Origin: Actinosynnema sp042752395
GTDB lineage: Bacteria; Actinomycetota; Actinomycetes; Mycobacteriales; Pseudonocardiaceae
Direction: 5' to 3'
Assembly (NCBI RefSeq): GCF_042752395.1
Contig: NZ_JBHYXZ010000028.1
Span: 1-64,000 of the forward strand
Length of the DNA stretch: 64,000 nt
Made by a program: the position numbers and the translations under genes
The notes under the pieces: model-generated
The model's database searches: none
What the model was told of the DNA's origin: nothing
Seen by the model: only the letters and a program-made list of their open reading frames with translations
Shown: one piece after another, positions 1 to 9,479 of the stretch
How the letters are laid out: each line of letters starts with the position of its first letter
Position numbering within the stretch: position 1 is the first letter of the stretch

Positions 1-58
1 GCGCCGCCCGCCGCGCCGCGCCGCGCGCCCCGGCGCGCGCCCCCCCCCCGCCCCCCCC
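1..58. other. Low-complexity contig edge
   Basis: Almost pure G/C with long C runs. It resembles the homopolymer junk next to the two N gaps further in, so it is probably an assembly or read-error artefact, not real sequence. The reading frame that ends at 112 cannot be followed back through it. Confidence 0.7.
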
Positions 59-112
59 ACGCTGGTCGTGCACGAGGGCCGCGTCGTGGCCGCGGACGGC
101 GAAGTGGTCTGA
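59..112 (+). CDS. C-terminal end of a truncated gene, possibly amidohydrolase-like
   Basis: The last 17 codons before a TGA read TLVVHEGRVVAADGEVV with strong third-position GC bias, so this looks like the real end of a protein whose body lies left of the window or in the junk before it. A V-x-x-G-R-V-V-A-x-D-G-E ending is often seen in the C-terminal beta-sandwich of amidohydrolases, but 17 residues are too few to assign a family. Confidence 0.3.
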   Translation, partial: TLVVHEGRVVAADGEVV

Positions 113-145
113 GTTCCGTCGGTGGTCGCCGGTAGCGTGCGCGCC

Positions 146-763
146 ATGGACGTGGACCTGTGGGACGCCCTCCGGACGACGCCGTTGGCCGAGGTGCGGC
201 GGCGCGCCGCGATCGTCGGCGAGCTGGCCGAGGTGGCGCCGATGGCGGTGGACGACGCGGAGCGGCAGGCGTGGAACGACGGCGGCGGGCAGTCGGCCGT
301 CTGGTACTTCACCCCGGACGGTCGCGCGCTGCTGCTGACCTTCGACCACGAGTCGGAGTTGAACCTGTACGCCGAGGGCGACTACGCGCTCCAGGAGTCG
401 TTCTACGACGGGGTGCCCGAAGACCTCGTGCGGCTGGTGCGCGACCGGCCGGAGAACTACGAGTCGCTCAACCTGGTGGACGAGGCGACCGGGCGGACCA
501 TCCACTACGCCGGCGGCGTGTTCTGGTTCGACGGCACGCGCTGGGAGCCCGCCGAGGGCTTCACGGCGTACTGCGAGCGCGAGGGCGTGGACGCGATGGG
601 CGAGTCCGGCTTCGGCTACTGCCTCGACCCCTACCTGCTCGGCCGGGAGTTCACCCCCGAGTCGGTGGTCGCGAACCGGGTCGAGCACGGCTGGTACGAG
701 GACGCGGCCGACCGCGAGGCCGCCCTGGCCGAGGTCCGGCGGCTGTTCGCCCGGCACGCCTGA
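146..763 (+). CDS. Conserved hypothetical protein, 205 aa
   Basis: Acidic soluble protein without signal peptide or membrane segment. The ATG at 146 begins MDVDLWDAL; a GTG at 122 is also in frame but gives an uncharacteristic MVAGSVRA extension. The middle is rich in aromatic residues (WYFTPDGRALLLTFDHESE, VFWFDGTRWEPAEGF), as in small beta-rich immunity or SUKH-like proteins, but no family motif is certain. It converges on the rRNA methyltransferase gene that follows. Function unknown. Confidence 0.7.
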   Translation: MDVDLWDALRTTPLAEVRRRAAIVGELAEVAPMAVDDAERQAWNDGGGQSAVWYFTPDGRALLLTFDHESELNLYAEGDYALQESFYDGVPEDLVRLVRDRPENYESLNLVDEATGRTIHYAGGVFWFDGTRWEPAEGFTAYCEREGVDAMGESGFGYCLDPYLLGREFTPESVVANRVEHGWYEDAADREAALAEVRRLFARHA

Positions 764-867
764 CCTGCCCGTCCGCGAGACCCCGGTCGAGGTCGGGACC
801 CTTCGCCGGCCCCGCGCGACCCGCGAGGCCCGCTCCGGTCGTCCGGGGGATCCCCGCCGAGCCCGGC

Positions 868-1629
868 CTAGCGGGCGCACGAGGCGAACAGGTCGGCCCA
901 CTGCGCGGCCGTCAGGTCGCGCGGCAGGGTGCCGTCGGTGACGCCGTGCCGGCGGGCCCACGCCGCCGTCCGCGCCCACGGGTGGGCGGCGCGCACGATC
1001 GCCGGCACGCCGCGCCCCCGGCCGGTGAAGACCCCGTGCACGAACGCCTGGTACCGGCGCCGGTCGCGGGCGTCCACCAGCGGGGTCGGGCGGCGGGTCG
1101 CGGTCAGCAGGCCGCCGTCCACGGCCGGCCGGGGCCGGAACGCCGCCGCCGGCACCCGGCGGACCAGCTCGAACGAGTACCAGGGCCACCACTGGGCCGT
1201 CATCATCGTCGCGCCGCCGACCCCGGCGCGGCGGCGGGCGACCTCCCACTGGACCAGCAGCACGGCGTCCGTCCAGTGACCGGCGTGCAGGACGCGCCGC
1301 AGCACCGCCGTGGTCAGGTGGAACGGCAGGTTGCCCACCAGCACGTACGGCCCGGTCGGGAGCCGGTGGCGCAGGAAGTCCGCGTGCACGACCGACGTGC
1401 CCGGCCCGACCCGCCGGCGCAGCTCGCGCACGCGGTCGGGGTCGATCTCGACCGCGGTCAGCGGGCGGCCGAGCGCCGCCAGCGGCAGGGTCAGCGCGCC
1501 CGAGCCGGGTCCGATCTCCAGGATCGGCCCGCGGGTGGGGGCGACGAGGTCGACCACGGTCGCGATGACCGCGCGGTCGACGAGGAAGTTCTGGCCGTTC
1601 TCGTGCCGGCCGTCGTGGTGCGTGCGCAC
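868..1629 (-). CDS. erm: Erm-family 23S rRNA (adenine-N6)-methyltransferase
   Basis: Transfers methyl from S-adenosylmethionine to the N6 of A2058 (E. coli numbering) in 23S rRNA, giving macrolide-lincosamide-streptogramin B resistance. At 253 aa it has the KsgA/Erm Rossmann fold: N-terminal HENGQNFLVDRAVI, SAM-binding motif I EIGPGSGALT (about residues 38-47), acidic VEID, and the catalytic motif IV GNLPFH (about 98-103). The GTG start has a GGAG about 8 nt upstream. A 12-codon leader ORF with its own promoter lies 105 nt upstream on the same strand, so expression is probably drug-inducible by attenuation. No macrolide biosynthesis genes are visible, so it is probably an intrinsic resistance gene. 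Confidence 0.88.
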   Translation of the reverse strand: MRTHHDGRHENGQNFLVDRAVIATVVDLVAPTRGPILEIGPGSGALTLPLAALGRPLTAVEIDPDRVRELRRRVGPGTSVVHADFLRHRLPTGPYVLVGNLPFHLTTAVLRRVLHAGHWTDAVLLVQWEVARRRAGVGGATMMTAQWWPWYSFELVRRVPAAAFRPRPAVDGGLLTATRRPTPLVDARDRRRYQAFVHGVFTGRGRGVPAIVRAAHPWARTAAWARRHGVTDGTLPRDLTAAQWADLFASCAR

Positions 1630-1734
1630 TGCTGGGGCTCCGCGGCTGCTGGGAGGCGAACCGGGCAGCGCGAAGACGACCGCCCGGCGAGGACTCGCTG
1701 GAGCGGCGGAGCGACCACGTGGGATGACCCGCCG

Positions 1735-1773
1735 CTAGACGCGGCGCAACCGGGTCACTGCGATAGCGCACAT
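1735..1773 (-). CDS. Erm leader peptide MCAIAVTRLRRV
   Basis: ATG at 1773, 12 sense codons, TAG at 1735-1737, then 105 nt to the methyltransferase GTG. The peptide contains IAV, the core of the ErmA-type leader (MC..IAVV), and RLR, the core of the ErmD/ErmX-type leaders, both known macrolide-dependent ribosome-stalling signatures. It is too short for ordinary gene calling. Its start fits a leaderless transcript. The function is inferred from position and motifs. Confidence 0.7.
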   Translation of the reverse strand: MCAIAVTRLRRV

Positions 1774-1780
1774 GCCGGCG

Positions 1781-1811
1781 ACGCTAGCGCATCGCCGGCC
1801 GTGCCCCACAA
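1781..1811 (-). promoter_or_regulatory. Promoter for erm leader and erm
   Basis: On the minus strand a TAGCGT -10 box (1786-1781) lies 7 nt before the leader ATG, and a TTGTGG -35-like hexamer (1811-1806) is 19 nt further upstream. This predicts a transcript starting at or next to the leader ATG (leaderless). Confidence 0.5.
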
Positions 1812-1825
1812 CGAATATCCGGGAC

Positions 1826-2833
<1,008 letters not shown>

Positions 2834-2874
2834 ACCGCGTGCAACACCGCCGCGGCGGAGCGCTGTTCCGCCGT

Positions 2875-3600
2875 TCAGGTGTGAGCTGAGTCCCGCAGTG
2901 CGGTCACGCTCCGGTAGCCGAACCCGAGCCGCCGGTAGACCGCCACGGCGGCCGGGTTGGCCGCGTCGACCATCAACGCGCACGTGCCGTGCTCGGCCAG
3001 CAGCGCGGCGGCCACGAACGAGCACACGGCGGTCGAGAACGACCGGCCCCGGTGGTCGGGGTGGGTGGCCACGCCCGCGAGGAACCCGACCCCCGGCGCG
3101 GACCACGCGTCGGCGGCCACCGACACCGGCACGCCGTCCGCGAAGACCCCCGCCCACCGTGACGGCCCCGGCTCGCGCGGCCACACGTACGAGTTCGGAC
3201 TGGCCTTGCGCAGCAGGGCGGCCACGTCGTCCCACTCGTCCTCCGCCAGCCACCGCGGGCCGGCGTGGGCCGTCAGGGACCCGGTGCGCTCCATCCACCC
3301 GAACGTGGCGTGCGCGGGCCAGTCCAGCTCCTCGGCCACGACGGCGGTGACCAGCGGTCGGAGGCCCGGCCGCGCGTGCGCCCGCAGCAGCGCCGCCACG
3401 TCCGCCGCCGGCCCGGCGAGCACCAGCCGGTCGAAGCGGTTCAACGCCGGCGCCCGCACGCCCACCGCGTCCCCGTGCGCCCACGCCGCGCCGCCGCGAC
3501 CGGGCAGCAACGCCTGCGCCGCCCACCTCACCAGGGAGTCGGGGCAGGCGGCGGCGACGTCGGCGGGGGAGGACAGGGCGCGCACGACCGGCATCATCAC
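2875..3600 (-). CDS. GNAT-family N-acetyltransferase
   Basis: 241 aa; predicted acetyl-CoA-dependent acyltransferase of unknown substrate. The C-terminal half carries the GNAT signature: FLAGVATHPDHRGRSFSTAV (acetyl-CoA pyrophosphate loop, R/Q-x-x-G-x-G/A variant) and the closing AVAVYRRLGFGYRSV. The N-terminal half is a divergent GNAT-like lobe. The start is GTG 3600 or the ATG one codon later. It lies 41 bp upstream of the reductase gene on the same strand, so the two may be cotranscribed. Confidence 0.85.
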   Translation of the reverse strand: MMMPVVRALSSPADVAAACPDSLVRWAAQALLPGRGGAAWAHGDAVGVRAPALNRFDRLVLAGPAADVAALLRAHARPGLRPLVTAVVAEELDWPAHATFGWMERTGSLTAHAGPRWLAEDEWDDVAALLRKASPNSYVWPREPGPSRWAGVFADGVPVSVAADAWSAPGVGFLAGVATHPDHRGRSFSTAVCSFVAAALLAEHGTCALMVDAANPAAVAVYRRLGFGYRSVTALRDSAHT

Positions 3601-3650
3601 CCACTCCGGAACGGTCGCCGCGAGGGCTCCCGACGTCGCGGCGGTGTGTG

Positions 3651-3679
3651 GTCGTTTTGTGAGTTTCGCTCCCTAACGT
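3651..3679 (+). promoter_or_regulatory. Probable promoter of the PIG-L gene
   Basis: A GTCGTT -35-like and a TAACGT -10 hexamer are separated by 17 bp in a locally AT-richer stretch, 30 bp before the TTG start at 3710. GAGGGGAG just upstream of that start serves as ribosome-binding site. Confidence 0.4.
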
Positions 3680-3709
3680 CGGCCGCGAGGCTGACGAGGG
3701 GAGCTGAAC

Positions 3710-5830
3710 TTGCGCACAACGCGCCGTGTCGGCGCGGTGACGACGGTGCTCGCGGTGATCTTGTCGGTGCTGCTGCCGACGACCGCGAACGCCGCACCAC
3801 CCGCCGTGTCGTACGTCAACATCGTCGCCCACCAGGACGACGACATCCTGTTCATGAACCCGGACCTCGCGAACTCGATCACCGCGAACCGGCCGAACAC
3901 CACGATCTTCCTCACCGCCGGCGAGAACACGTACGAAGTGGGGCCCGGGCAGCGGGGGAACCCGTCGCTCGCGCACTGCCGGGGCGCCGGCCCGATCGAC
4001 CGCGAGGACTACGCGCGGTGCCGCCAACTCGGGGCGCGGGCCGCGTACGCGCAGATGGCCGGCGTCGCCGACCAGTGGAGCGAGGAGATCCGGACGGTCG
4101 ACCTGGGCGACCTGACGGTCGACGTCGAGGTGCACACGCTGGTCAACCGCCCCACCCTGAGGCTGCTGTTCCTGAACCTGCCGGAGCACGCGAACACCAG
4201 CCCCGACGTCATGGTGCCCCACGAGGGCGCGCAGTACGACCCCGACCTGGCCGGCGCGAGCCTGTACCACCTCTGGTTCGACGAGCGCGGGGCGCGCACG
4301 ATCGTGCCCAGCGGCACCGCGCTCTGGCCGGACGACATCCGCAGTTGGTACCCGGACCGCGCCGTCACCGTGGAGGTGCTGTGGCACCTGCTGGAGTGGC
4401 TGCGACCGACCGTGATCCGCACGCAGGACCCGGAAGCGGACCTCCGGTACGAGGACCCCGCCAAGCTGCACGACCACAGCGACCACGTGATCGGCGCCCG
4501 GTTCGCGGCCGAGGCGGCGCGGATCTACGCCGGGCCGAGCGGGCGCGCCGTGGTGCGGCTGGCGCCCTACCGCAACTACAACATCGCGAACATGCAGGTG
4601 AACCTCGGCGCGGGCAAGCGCGCGGACAAGGCCGCGACGTTCGCCGGGTACGACCAGTGGGACCGCAACACGTCGGCCGACCCGCCGTACACCAGCTGGA
4701 ACTCGCGGATGTTCCACCGCTACACCACCGGCACCACGTGGGCCGGCGTGAACCAGGACGGCCGGCCGCAGGTGTTCGCCGTGCAGAACGGCAAGCTCGT
4801 CACCTGGTGGCGCGACGACGTGGAGCAGACCTGGAAGGGGCCGCAGGTCCACCAACCGCCGGGTCCGCTCGCGCCGGGGATCTCGGTGGCGGCGAACGCG
4901 GGCGGGCGGCTCCAGCTCTTCGCGCGACGCCTCGACACGCACGAGATCGTCACGATGTGGCAGAACGTGATCAACGGCGACCTCGTCGGGTGGGACACGC
5001 TCGGCAACCCGAACGCGGGCACCGACTTCGCCGCCCAGGTGGGCACGCCGGTGGCGGCGCGGACGTCGGACGGTCGCATCCGGGTGTTCGTCAAGAACGG
5101 CGGCGGCGGCCTCAGCGTGAAGGCGCAGACGAACCCGGAGGACGGGTTCGAGCCCCAGTGGCAGGACGCGGGCGGCGCGGGGCTCCAGGACGGGCTCGCG
5201 GTCGGGCTGGACCGCTCGGGCGGCACCGACGTGTTCGGGTACGCGGTCGGGACGGACCAGGTCGGACGGATCCTGCACTGGTTCGCGACGCCGCCGGACG
5301 CGAACAACACCATCCCGCCGTTCACGCTGAAGCCGGCGCCGTTGACGGGCTTCGAACCGGCCGGGCCGCCGTCCGTGGGCCACGACCGCGACGGCCGCCA
5401 GGAGGTGTTCTACCCGCTGGCGACCAACAACGGCGGTGACCGGGCCGGGCAGGTCGGCCACACCTGGCAGAACCCCGACGGGAGTTGGACCGGGACGCTG
5501 GAGTCGATCTCCGGTCAGGGCGTGCTCGGCCCGCCCGCCGTGTCCGACGCGCCCGGCACGGGCACGACCGACGCCCGGATCATGGTGTTCACCACCAACA
5601 ACGGCGGCGGGGTCAGCACGACGAAGCAGTACGGGGCCGGCATGGGGTTCAACCCCCAGTGGTCGGACCTGGGCGGGTTCGTCGTCGGCCAGCCCTCCGC
5701 CGTGCCGGACGGGTCCGGCCGGGTCCACGTGTTCACGTTGACCGACAGCGGCGGCGTGGCGTTCCGCGTGCAGACGGCCGCGAGCGGGGCCGCCTCGTTC
5801 GGGCCGTGGCAGACGCTGGCGTCGCCGTAG
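3710..5830 (+). CDS. Secreted PIG-L-family deacetylase with C-terminal propeller-like repeats
   Basis: 706 aa. A Sec signal peptide (MRTTRR, hydrophobic stretch, cut near ANAAPP) is followed by a PIG-L/LmbE-type zinc deacetylase domain, residues about 35-300: the metal motif is AHQDDD instead of AHPDDE, with a second ligand region near HDHSDHVIGARFAAEA. After about residue 310 come repeats of the type QVFAVQNGKLVTWWRD and RVFVKNGGGGLSVKAQ, typical of PLL-like beta-propeller lectin domains. It probably deacetylates an extracellular N-acetyl sugar polymer; substrate unknown. The start is TTG at 3710, supported by the upstream ribosome-binding site. Confidence 0.85.
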   Translation: MRTTRRVGAVTTVLAVILSVLLPTTANAAPPAVSYVNIVAHQDDDILFMNPDLANSITANRPNTTIFLTAGENTYEVGPGQRGNPSLAHCRGAGPIDREDYARCRQLGARAAYAQMAGVADQWSEEIRTVDLGDLTVDVEVHTLVNRPTLRLLFLNLPEHANTSPDVMVPHEGAQYDPDLAGASLYHLWFDERGARTIVPSGTALWPDDIRSWYPDRAVTVEVLWHLLEWLRPTVIRTQDPEADLRYEDPAKLHDHSDHVIGARFAAEAARIYAGPSGRAVVRLAPYRNYNIANMQVNLGAGKRADKAATFAGYDQWDRNTSADPPYTSWNSRMFHRYTTGTTWAGVNQDGRPQVFAVQNGKLVTWWRDDVEQTWKGPQVHQPPGPLAPGISVAANAGGRLQLFARRLDTHEIVTMWQNVINGDLVGWDTLGNPNAGTDFAAQVGTPVAARTSDGRIRVFVKNGGGGLSVKAQTNPEDGFEPQWQDAGGAGLQDGLAVGLDRSGGTDVFGYAVGTDQVGRILHWFATPPDANNTIPPFTLKPAPLTGFEPAGPPSVGHDRDGRQEVFYPLATNNGGDRAGQVGHTWQNPDGSWTGTLESISGQGVLGPPAVSDAPGTGTTDARIMVFTTNNGGGVSTTKQYGAGMGFNPQWSDLGGFVVGQPSAVPDGSGRVHVFTLTDSGGVAFRVQTAASGAASFGPWQTLASP

Positions 5831-6034
5831 TCGAGGACGGCGACAGGGGTGGGGGGGGGGGGGGGGCCCCCCCCCCCCCCGCGGGGGGGGGGGGGGGGGG
5901 TTATAAGANNNNNNNNNNAACGCGCGCCGCGCCGGCGGCCCTCTCGACTGCGCGGGCGCGAGAGCGCACGAGCAGGGACTGCTGGTCGGGCGGTGGTTGC
6001 GCGCCTAGCGCCCCCCCCCCCCCCACCCCGGCGT
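5831..6034. other. Scaffold gap with homopolymer junk
   Basis: Ten Ns at 5909-5918 are flanked by runs of G and C (about 5850-5900 and 6010-6025). It is a join of two contigs of unknown separation, so any gene that followed the FtsK cassette on the minus strand, or the PIG-L gene on the plus strand, is missing from view. Confidence 0.95.
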
Positions 6035-6463
6035 TCAGGCCCCCTTGCGGAACAGGGCGCGTTTCTGCAGCGACTCCTCCAACGCGCGGAACGCGAGGTC
6101 CAGCGCGGTGTTGTACTCGCTCTGGTCGCGCGGCGGCACGGACTCGTCCGGCGCGGGCACCGTGGTCATGGTGAACCACCGCTCGTCCCACAGCAGCCCG
6201 ACCACGGCCTCCCAGTGCTCCGCGACGACCTGCTTGACCAGCTTCTCCTGGTCGATGACCTCGGCCATCCGGTCCTGCGAGGCGGCCAGCCGCTCCAGCA
6301 GCACCCGCACCCTGGCCCGGTCGGCCGCGCGCATCCGCTCCACCGACTCGCCGGCCAGCGCGACGACCTCCCGGTACCGCTCGATCGCCGAGACCGCCTC
6401 GACCTCCGGCGCGCCGTGCCCGCCGGCGCGCTGCGCGGGCACCACTGAGGCGTGGGTGGTCAT
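6035..6463 (-). CDS. FtsK-cassette protein, 142 aa, unknown
   Basis: Mostly helical and charged. Residues about 25-90 (AIERYREVVALAGESVERMRA... RVRVLLERLAASQDRMAEVID) suggest a coiled coil, followed by an aromatic segment (EAVVGLLWDERWFTMTTV) and a basic tail ending RALFRKGA. Its ATG overlaps the stop of the FtsK-like ATPase by 4 nt (ATGA), implying translational coupling. No known family is recognised. It is the last gene before the assembly gap. Confidence 0.75.
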   Translation of the reverse strand: MTTHASVVPAQRAGGHGAPEVEAVSAIERYREVVALAGESVERMRAADRARVRVLLERLAASQDRMAEVIDQEKLVKQVVAEHWEAVVGLLWDERWFTMTTVPAPDESVPPRDQSEYNTALDLAFRALEESLQKRALFRKGA

Positions 6464-9225
6464 GGTTCCTCCCCGGGGTCGAACGGGATGACGACCTGCG
6501 GCCGCGAGTGCTCGAACCGGTCGAAGAACAGGCCCCGCCGCGGTCGGGGCGACCACGCGATCACCTGCTCCGGTCCGAACGACAGCAGCTCCTTGCCCTG
6601 GATGTCGAACGCGATCCACGCGCCGATGTCGTCGTAGACGCCCGGCGGCAGGCTGTTCTTCAGCCGCTGCGCGCCACGCCACCAGCCCAGCACGTGGGTG
6701 CGGTTCTCCGGCCCGTGCTTGAGCACGGTCCGCAGGTGGTCCAGCCCGGAGACCCGTGTCGTCGGGTTCTTCGCCTCCAGGAGGGTGTGCGCCGCGTCCA
6801 CCGCGTAAACCACCAAGTAGTGGGGTTGCGGCGGCGCGCCCGTCTCGCCGGTCATGCTCGCGGTGATGCCGCCCGCCGTGCGCTCCAGCAGCGCCTGCAC
6901 GCCGTCCAGGCCCAGCACGTCCACCGAGTGGCCCGCGTCCTCCAGCCGCTTGGCCAGCCGCTGCGCGTGCGGCCAGGCGTCCTCGGCCAGGCACGCCAGG
7001 GTGAACCGGGCGTCGCCCGGCTCGTGCTGGCGGGCCAGCGACAGCGCCGCGCCGCCCAGCACGCCCGCCGCGTCGTCGGCCAGCGAGCCCAGCACCGCGA
7101 TGTTGCGGCCCGGCGTGCGGGCGAAGCGCACCTTGGCCGCGCTGCCCGCCACGTCGATCACCTGGCCCAGCAGCACGGTGGGCGCGCCGCCGTCGACCGG
7201 CCGCAGCGCCCGGAAGTCCGGCAGCGCCCGCAGCACGGGCACCTTGCTGCCGTCGAACAGGATCGGCTCGGCCAGGTCCGGCGGGCGCAGCCGGTGCAGC
7301 TCGGCCTGGAGCACGTCGAACGTGCCCTTCGCGGTGGCGTCGGGGATGCGCGCGACCTCATTGCCCGGCCGCACTCCCGACTCGTGGTTCACCACCGCGT
7401 GCCAGCGCGGCAGCTCCACCGCGGCGTCGTTCTGCGGCTCGGCCAGCACCCGCCGCGCCTTCGGCAGCGCGATCCGCACGGTGAACTGCTCGAAGATCGC
7501 CGACTTGCCCCAGAAGCCCTCGATGCCGGACACGTCCTGGCTCGACAGCACCAGGTGGATGCCCTGCGACCGGCCGCGCCGCGCCACGTCCTCCAGCAGC
7601 TGGGTGGCCTGCGCGGTGACCTGGTCGCGTTCGCCGAACAGGTACTGGAACTCGTCGATCACCGCCACGATCCGCGGCCAGTGCCCGTGCGGGTCCTCCT
7701 CGCGCAGCTGCTCCAGCTTGGTGACCTCGTGCCGCTTGGCCGCGTCCGCGCGCCGGCGCATCTCGTCGGCCAGGAACGCGAGCAGCGCCACGCCGAACTC
7801 GCGGTCGGTGTTGACGTTCACCCCGACCAGCCGGGCGTGCGGCAGCCACGTCGGGTCCTTGCGGCCCGGCGCGAACTGCGCGAACGACACGCCCTCCTTG
7901 AAGTCCAGCAGGTACAGCTCCAGCTCGTCCGGCGCGTACCGGGCGGCGAGGCTGCCGAGCATGGCGTAGAGGAAGTTCGTCTTGCCCGAGCCGCTGGGAC
8001 CGCCGATCAGCGCGTGCGGCGACGTGTCGCCCAGCCCCACGTGCACCGGCTCGCCCTCCAGGAACCCGACCGGGGCCAGGACGCCCGCCGAGGAGTCCTC
8101 CGCCCAGAACCGCTCCGGCAGCAGGTCGGCGAACGTGCTGAGCCGGTTGCGGCGCTCCTCCCGCTTGTCCGCGATCGCCGCGCACGCGCGGGGCACCTGC
8201 GCGCGGGGCAGCGGCGGGTCGAGCGCGACGGTGACGTGCCGGCCGGTCATCGTGCAGGTCGCGGACTGGTCGGCGGCGACGGTCACGGTCTCGATCGGCG
8301 AGTTGACCGTGACCGGGATGTCCACGATCACCAGCTGGATCCCGGCCGCCAACCCGTTGCGCGCCACGCGTTGCAGCTGCTGCTGCTGGTCCTCCTTCAA
8401 CGGCTGCCGGTTGCCGAACAGCACCGCCACCCGCCACGGCTCGGTGCGCCGCCCGCCCGCCGCCCGGACCGACTGGTGGCCCTCGGTCAGCACGCCGGTG
8501 TGCACGCGCCGGATGTGGTCGGACAGCTCGTCCAGCAGCTCGTGCAGCCGCGCCGGGTCGTGCACGGTCAGCAGGCCCGCGCGGGTCAGCGGGTACAGGC
8601 CGGGCAGCGCGCCGGTGAGCTGGCCGACGTCCCACACGTGGACGTGCACCAGGCCGGGCTGGAAGTGGCTCAGCACCCGCAGCAGCAGGTTCTCCACCAG
8701 CGCCTCGGCGGTCGCGCGGCTCTCGTGCACGGAGGAGACGTGCAGGTGCGAGTGGTCGAGCAGCGGCACCGCCACCGGGAACCGGCGCGGCTCCGGCGCG
8801 CCGCGCACCACGCCGGTGCCGATGCGCCACAACTCGGGCACGCCCTCGCCGTCGGCCGTGCCGGGCGTGCCGAGCCACGCCTCGGGCGGCCACGACGCCG
8901 GGCCCTCGGCCGCCGCGTTCACCAGCGCGGTCAACTGGTCCGGCCCGCGTTCGGACCACTCGCGGAACGCCTCGACCCGGTCGACCATCGCCTGCGCGAC
9001 CTGCTGCGTGAACAGCGGGTTGGCCAGCGCCTTGGCCAGCAGCGGGTCCTCCAGCGCCCGGTCGACGCCGTCGCCGCGCAGCATCACCTCGAACATGTCG
9101 CGGGCGCGCTCGTCGGCCAGCAGGCGGTGCTCGCGCGCGGCGTTGCCGAGCGCGGCGGCGACCGCCCTGCGGAACTCCGCGAAGGAGGTCTCGATCCTCC
9201 TGCGGCGCTCGTCACGCCTGCTCAC
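6460..9225 (-). CDS. FtsK/SpoIIIE (HerA-like) ATPase, 921 aa, cytosolic, tandem ATPase domains
   Basis: Residues about 1-100 are a charged helical region and 100-380 an N-terminal domain. The first RecA-like domain has Walker A GGPSGSGKT (about 408-416), DFKEG, Walker B AVIDEFQYLF (about 521-530) and the arginine-finger region RRGRSQGIHLVLSSQD (about 549-564). A second, degenerate domain follows: GRNIAVLGSLADDAAG (about 706-721) sits where Walker A belongs but has no Lys/Thr, and HYLVVYAVD replaces Walker B. There is no membrane segment, unlike true FtsK or EccC. One active plus one degenerate ATPase module, with small helical neighbours, recalls EccC-type motors. The GTG start lies 2 nt from the stop of the 83-aa gene. 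Confidence 0.88.
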   Translation of the reverse strand: MSRRDERRRRIETSFAEFRRAVAAALGNAAREHRLLADERARDMFEVMLRGDGVDRALEDPLLAKALANPLFTQQVAQAMVDRVEAFREWSERGPDQLTALVNAAAEGPASWPPEAWLGTPGTADGEGVPELWRIGTGVVRGAPEPRRFPVAVPLLDHSHLHVSSVHESRATAEALVENLLLRVLSHFQPGLVHVHVWDVGQLTGALPGLYPLTRAGLLTVHDPARLHELLDELSDHIRRVHTGVLTEGHQSVRAAGGRRTEPWRVAVLFGNRQPLKEDQQQQLQRVARNGLAAGIQLVIVDIPVTVNSPIETVTVAADQSATCTMTGRHVTVALDPPLPRAQVPRACAAIADKREERRNRLSTFADLLPERFWAEDSSAGVLAPVGFLEGEPVHVGLGDTSPHALIGGPSGSGKTNFLYAMLGSLAARYAPDELELYLLDFKEGVSFAQFAPGRKDPTWLPHARLVGVNVNTDREFGVALLAFLADEMRRRADAAKRHEVTKLEQLREEDPHGHWPRIVAVIDEFQYLFGERDQVTAQATQLLEDVARRGRSQGIHLVLSSQDVSGIEGFWGKSAIFEQFTVRIALPKARRVLAEPQNDAAVELPRWHAVVNHESGVRPGNEVARIPDATAKGTFDVLQAELHRLRPPDLAEPILFDGSKVPVLRALPDFRALRPVDGGAPTVLLGQVIDVAGSAAKVRFARTPGRNIAVLGSLADDAAGVLGGAALSLARQHEPGDARFTLACLAEDAWPHAQRLAKRLEDAGHSVDVLGLDGVQALLERTAGGITASMTGETGAPPQPHYLVVYAVDAAHTLLEAKNPTTRVSGLDHLRTVLKHGPENRTHVLGWWRGAQRLKNSLPPGVYDDIGAWIAFDIQGKELLSFGPEQVIAWSPRPRRGLFFDRFEHSRPQVVIPFDPGEEP

Positions 9226-9226
9226 G

Positions 9227-9478
9227 TCACAGCTCCACGGCTAGGCGTTGGACCAGTTCCAGGCTGCCCACGATCAGCTCCAGCTCGGCGGCGAACTTCT
9301 CGCCCGCCGCCGCGAACCCGGCCGGCACCAGGGACTCGTGGTGGTCGGCGCCCGCCTCCAGCAGGATGTCGACCGCCTCGTCCAACGCGTGCTGGGCCTC
9401 GCGGACGCTGCGGTAGGCGTCCCGGAGCAGCTCGCAGCTCTGTTCCAGCGCGAGCCTGACCTCGCCTACCGACGTCAC
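9227..9478 (-). CDS. Small helical FtsK-cassette protein, 83 aa
   Basis: Acidic all-helical protein (RLALEQSCELLRDAYRSVRE... ALDEAVDILLEAGADHHES... FAAELELIVGSLELVQRLAV), predicted to form a helical hairpin about the size of WXG100 proteins, but with no W-x-G motif. It is packed between the 86-aa gene and the ATPase with 1-bp spacings, so the three are surely one operon. No known family is recognised. Confidence 0.75.
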   Translation of the reverse strand: MTSVGEVRLALEQSCELLRDAYRSVREAQHALDEAVDILLEAGADHHESLVPAGFAAAGEKFAAELELIVGSLELVQRLAVEL

Positions 9479-9479
9479 G

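Noticed and set aside
5849..5905. Poly-G/poly-C tracts as possible quadruplex or hairpin regulators
   Set aside because: They sit directly beside N gaps and occur only at contig joins, so they are best explained as assembly artefacts.
6508..9459. Long plus-strand open frame opposite the FtsK-like gene
   Set aside because: Composition is His/Arg/Gln-rich with no domain, as expected for an antisense shadow; the minus strand has clear ATPase motifs.
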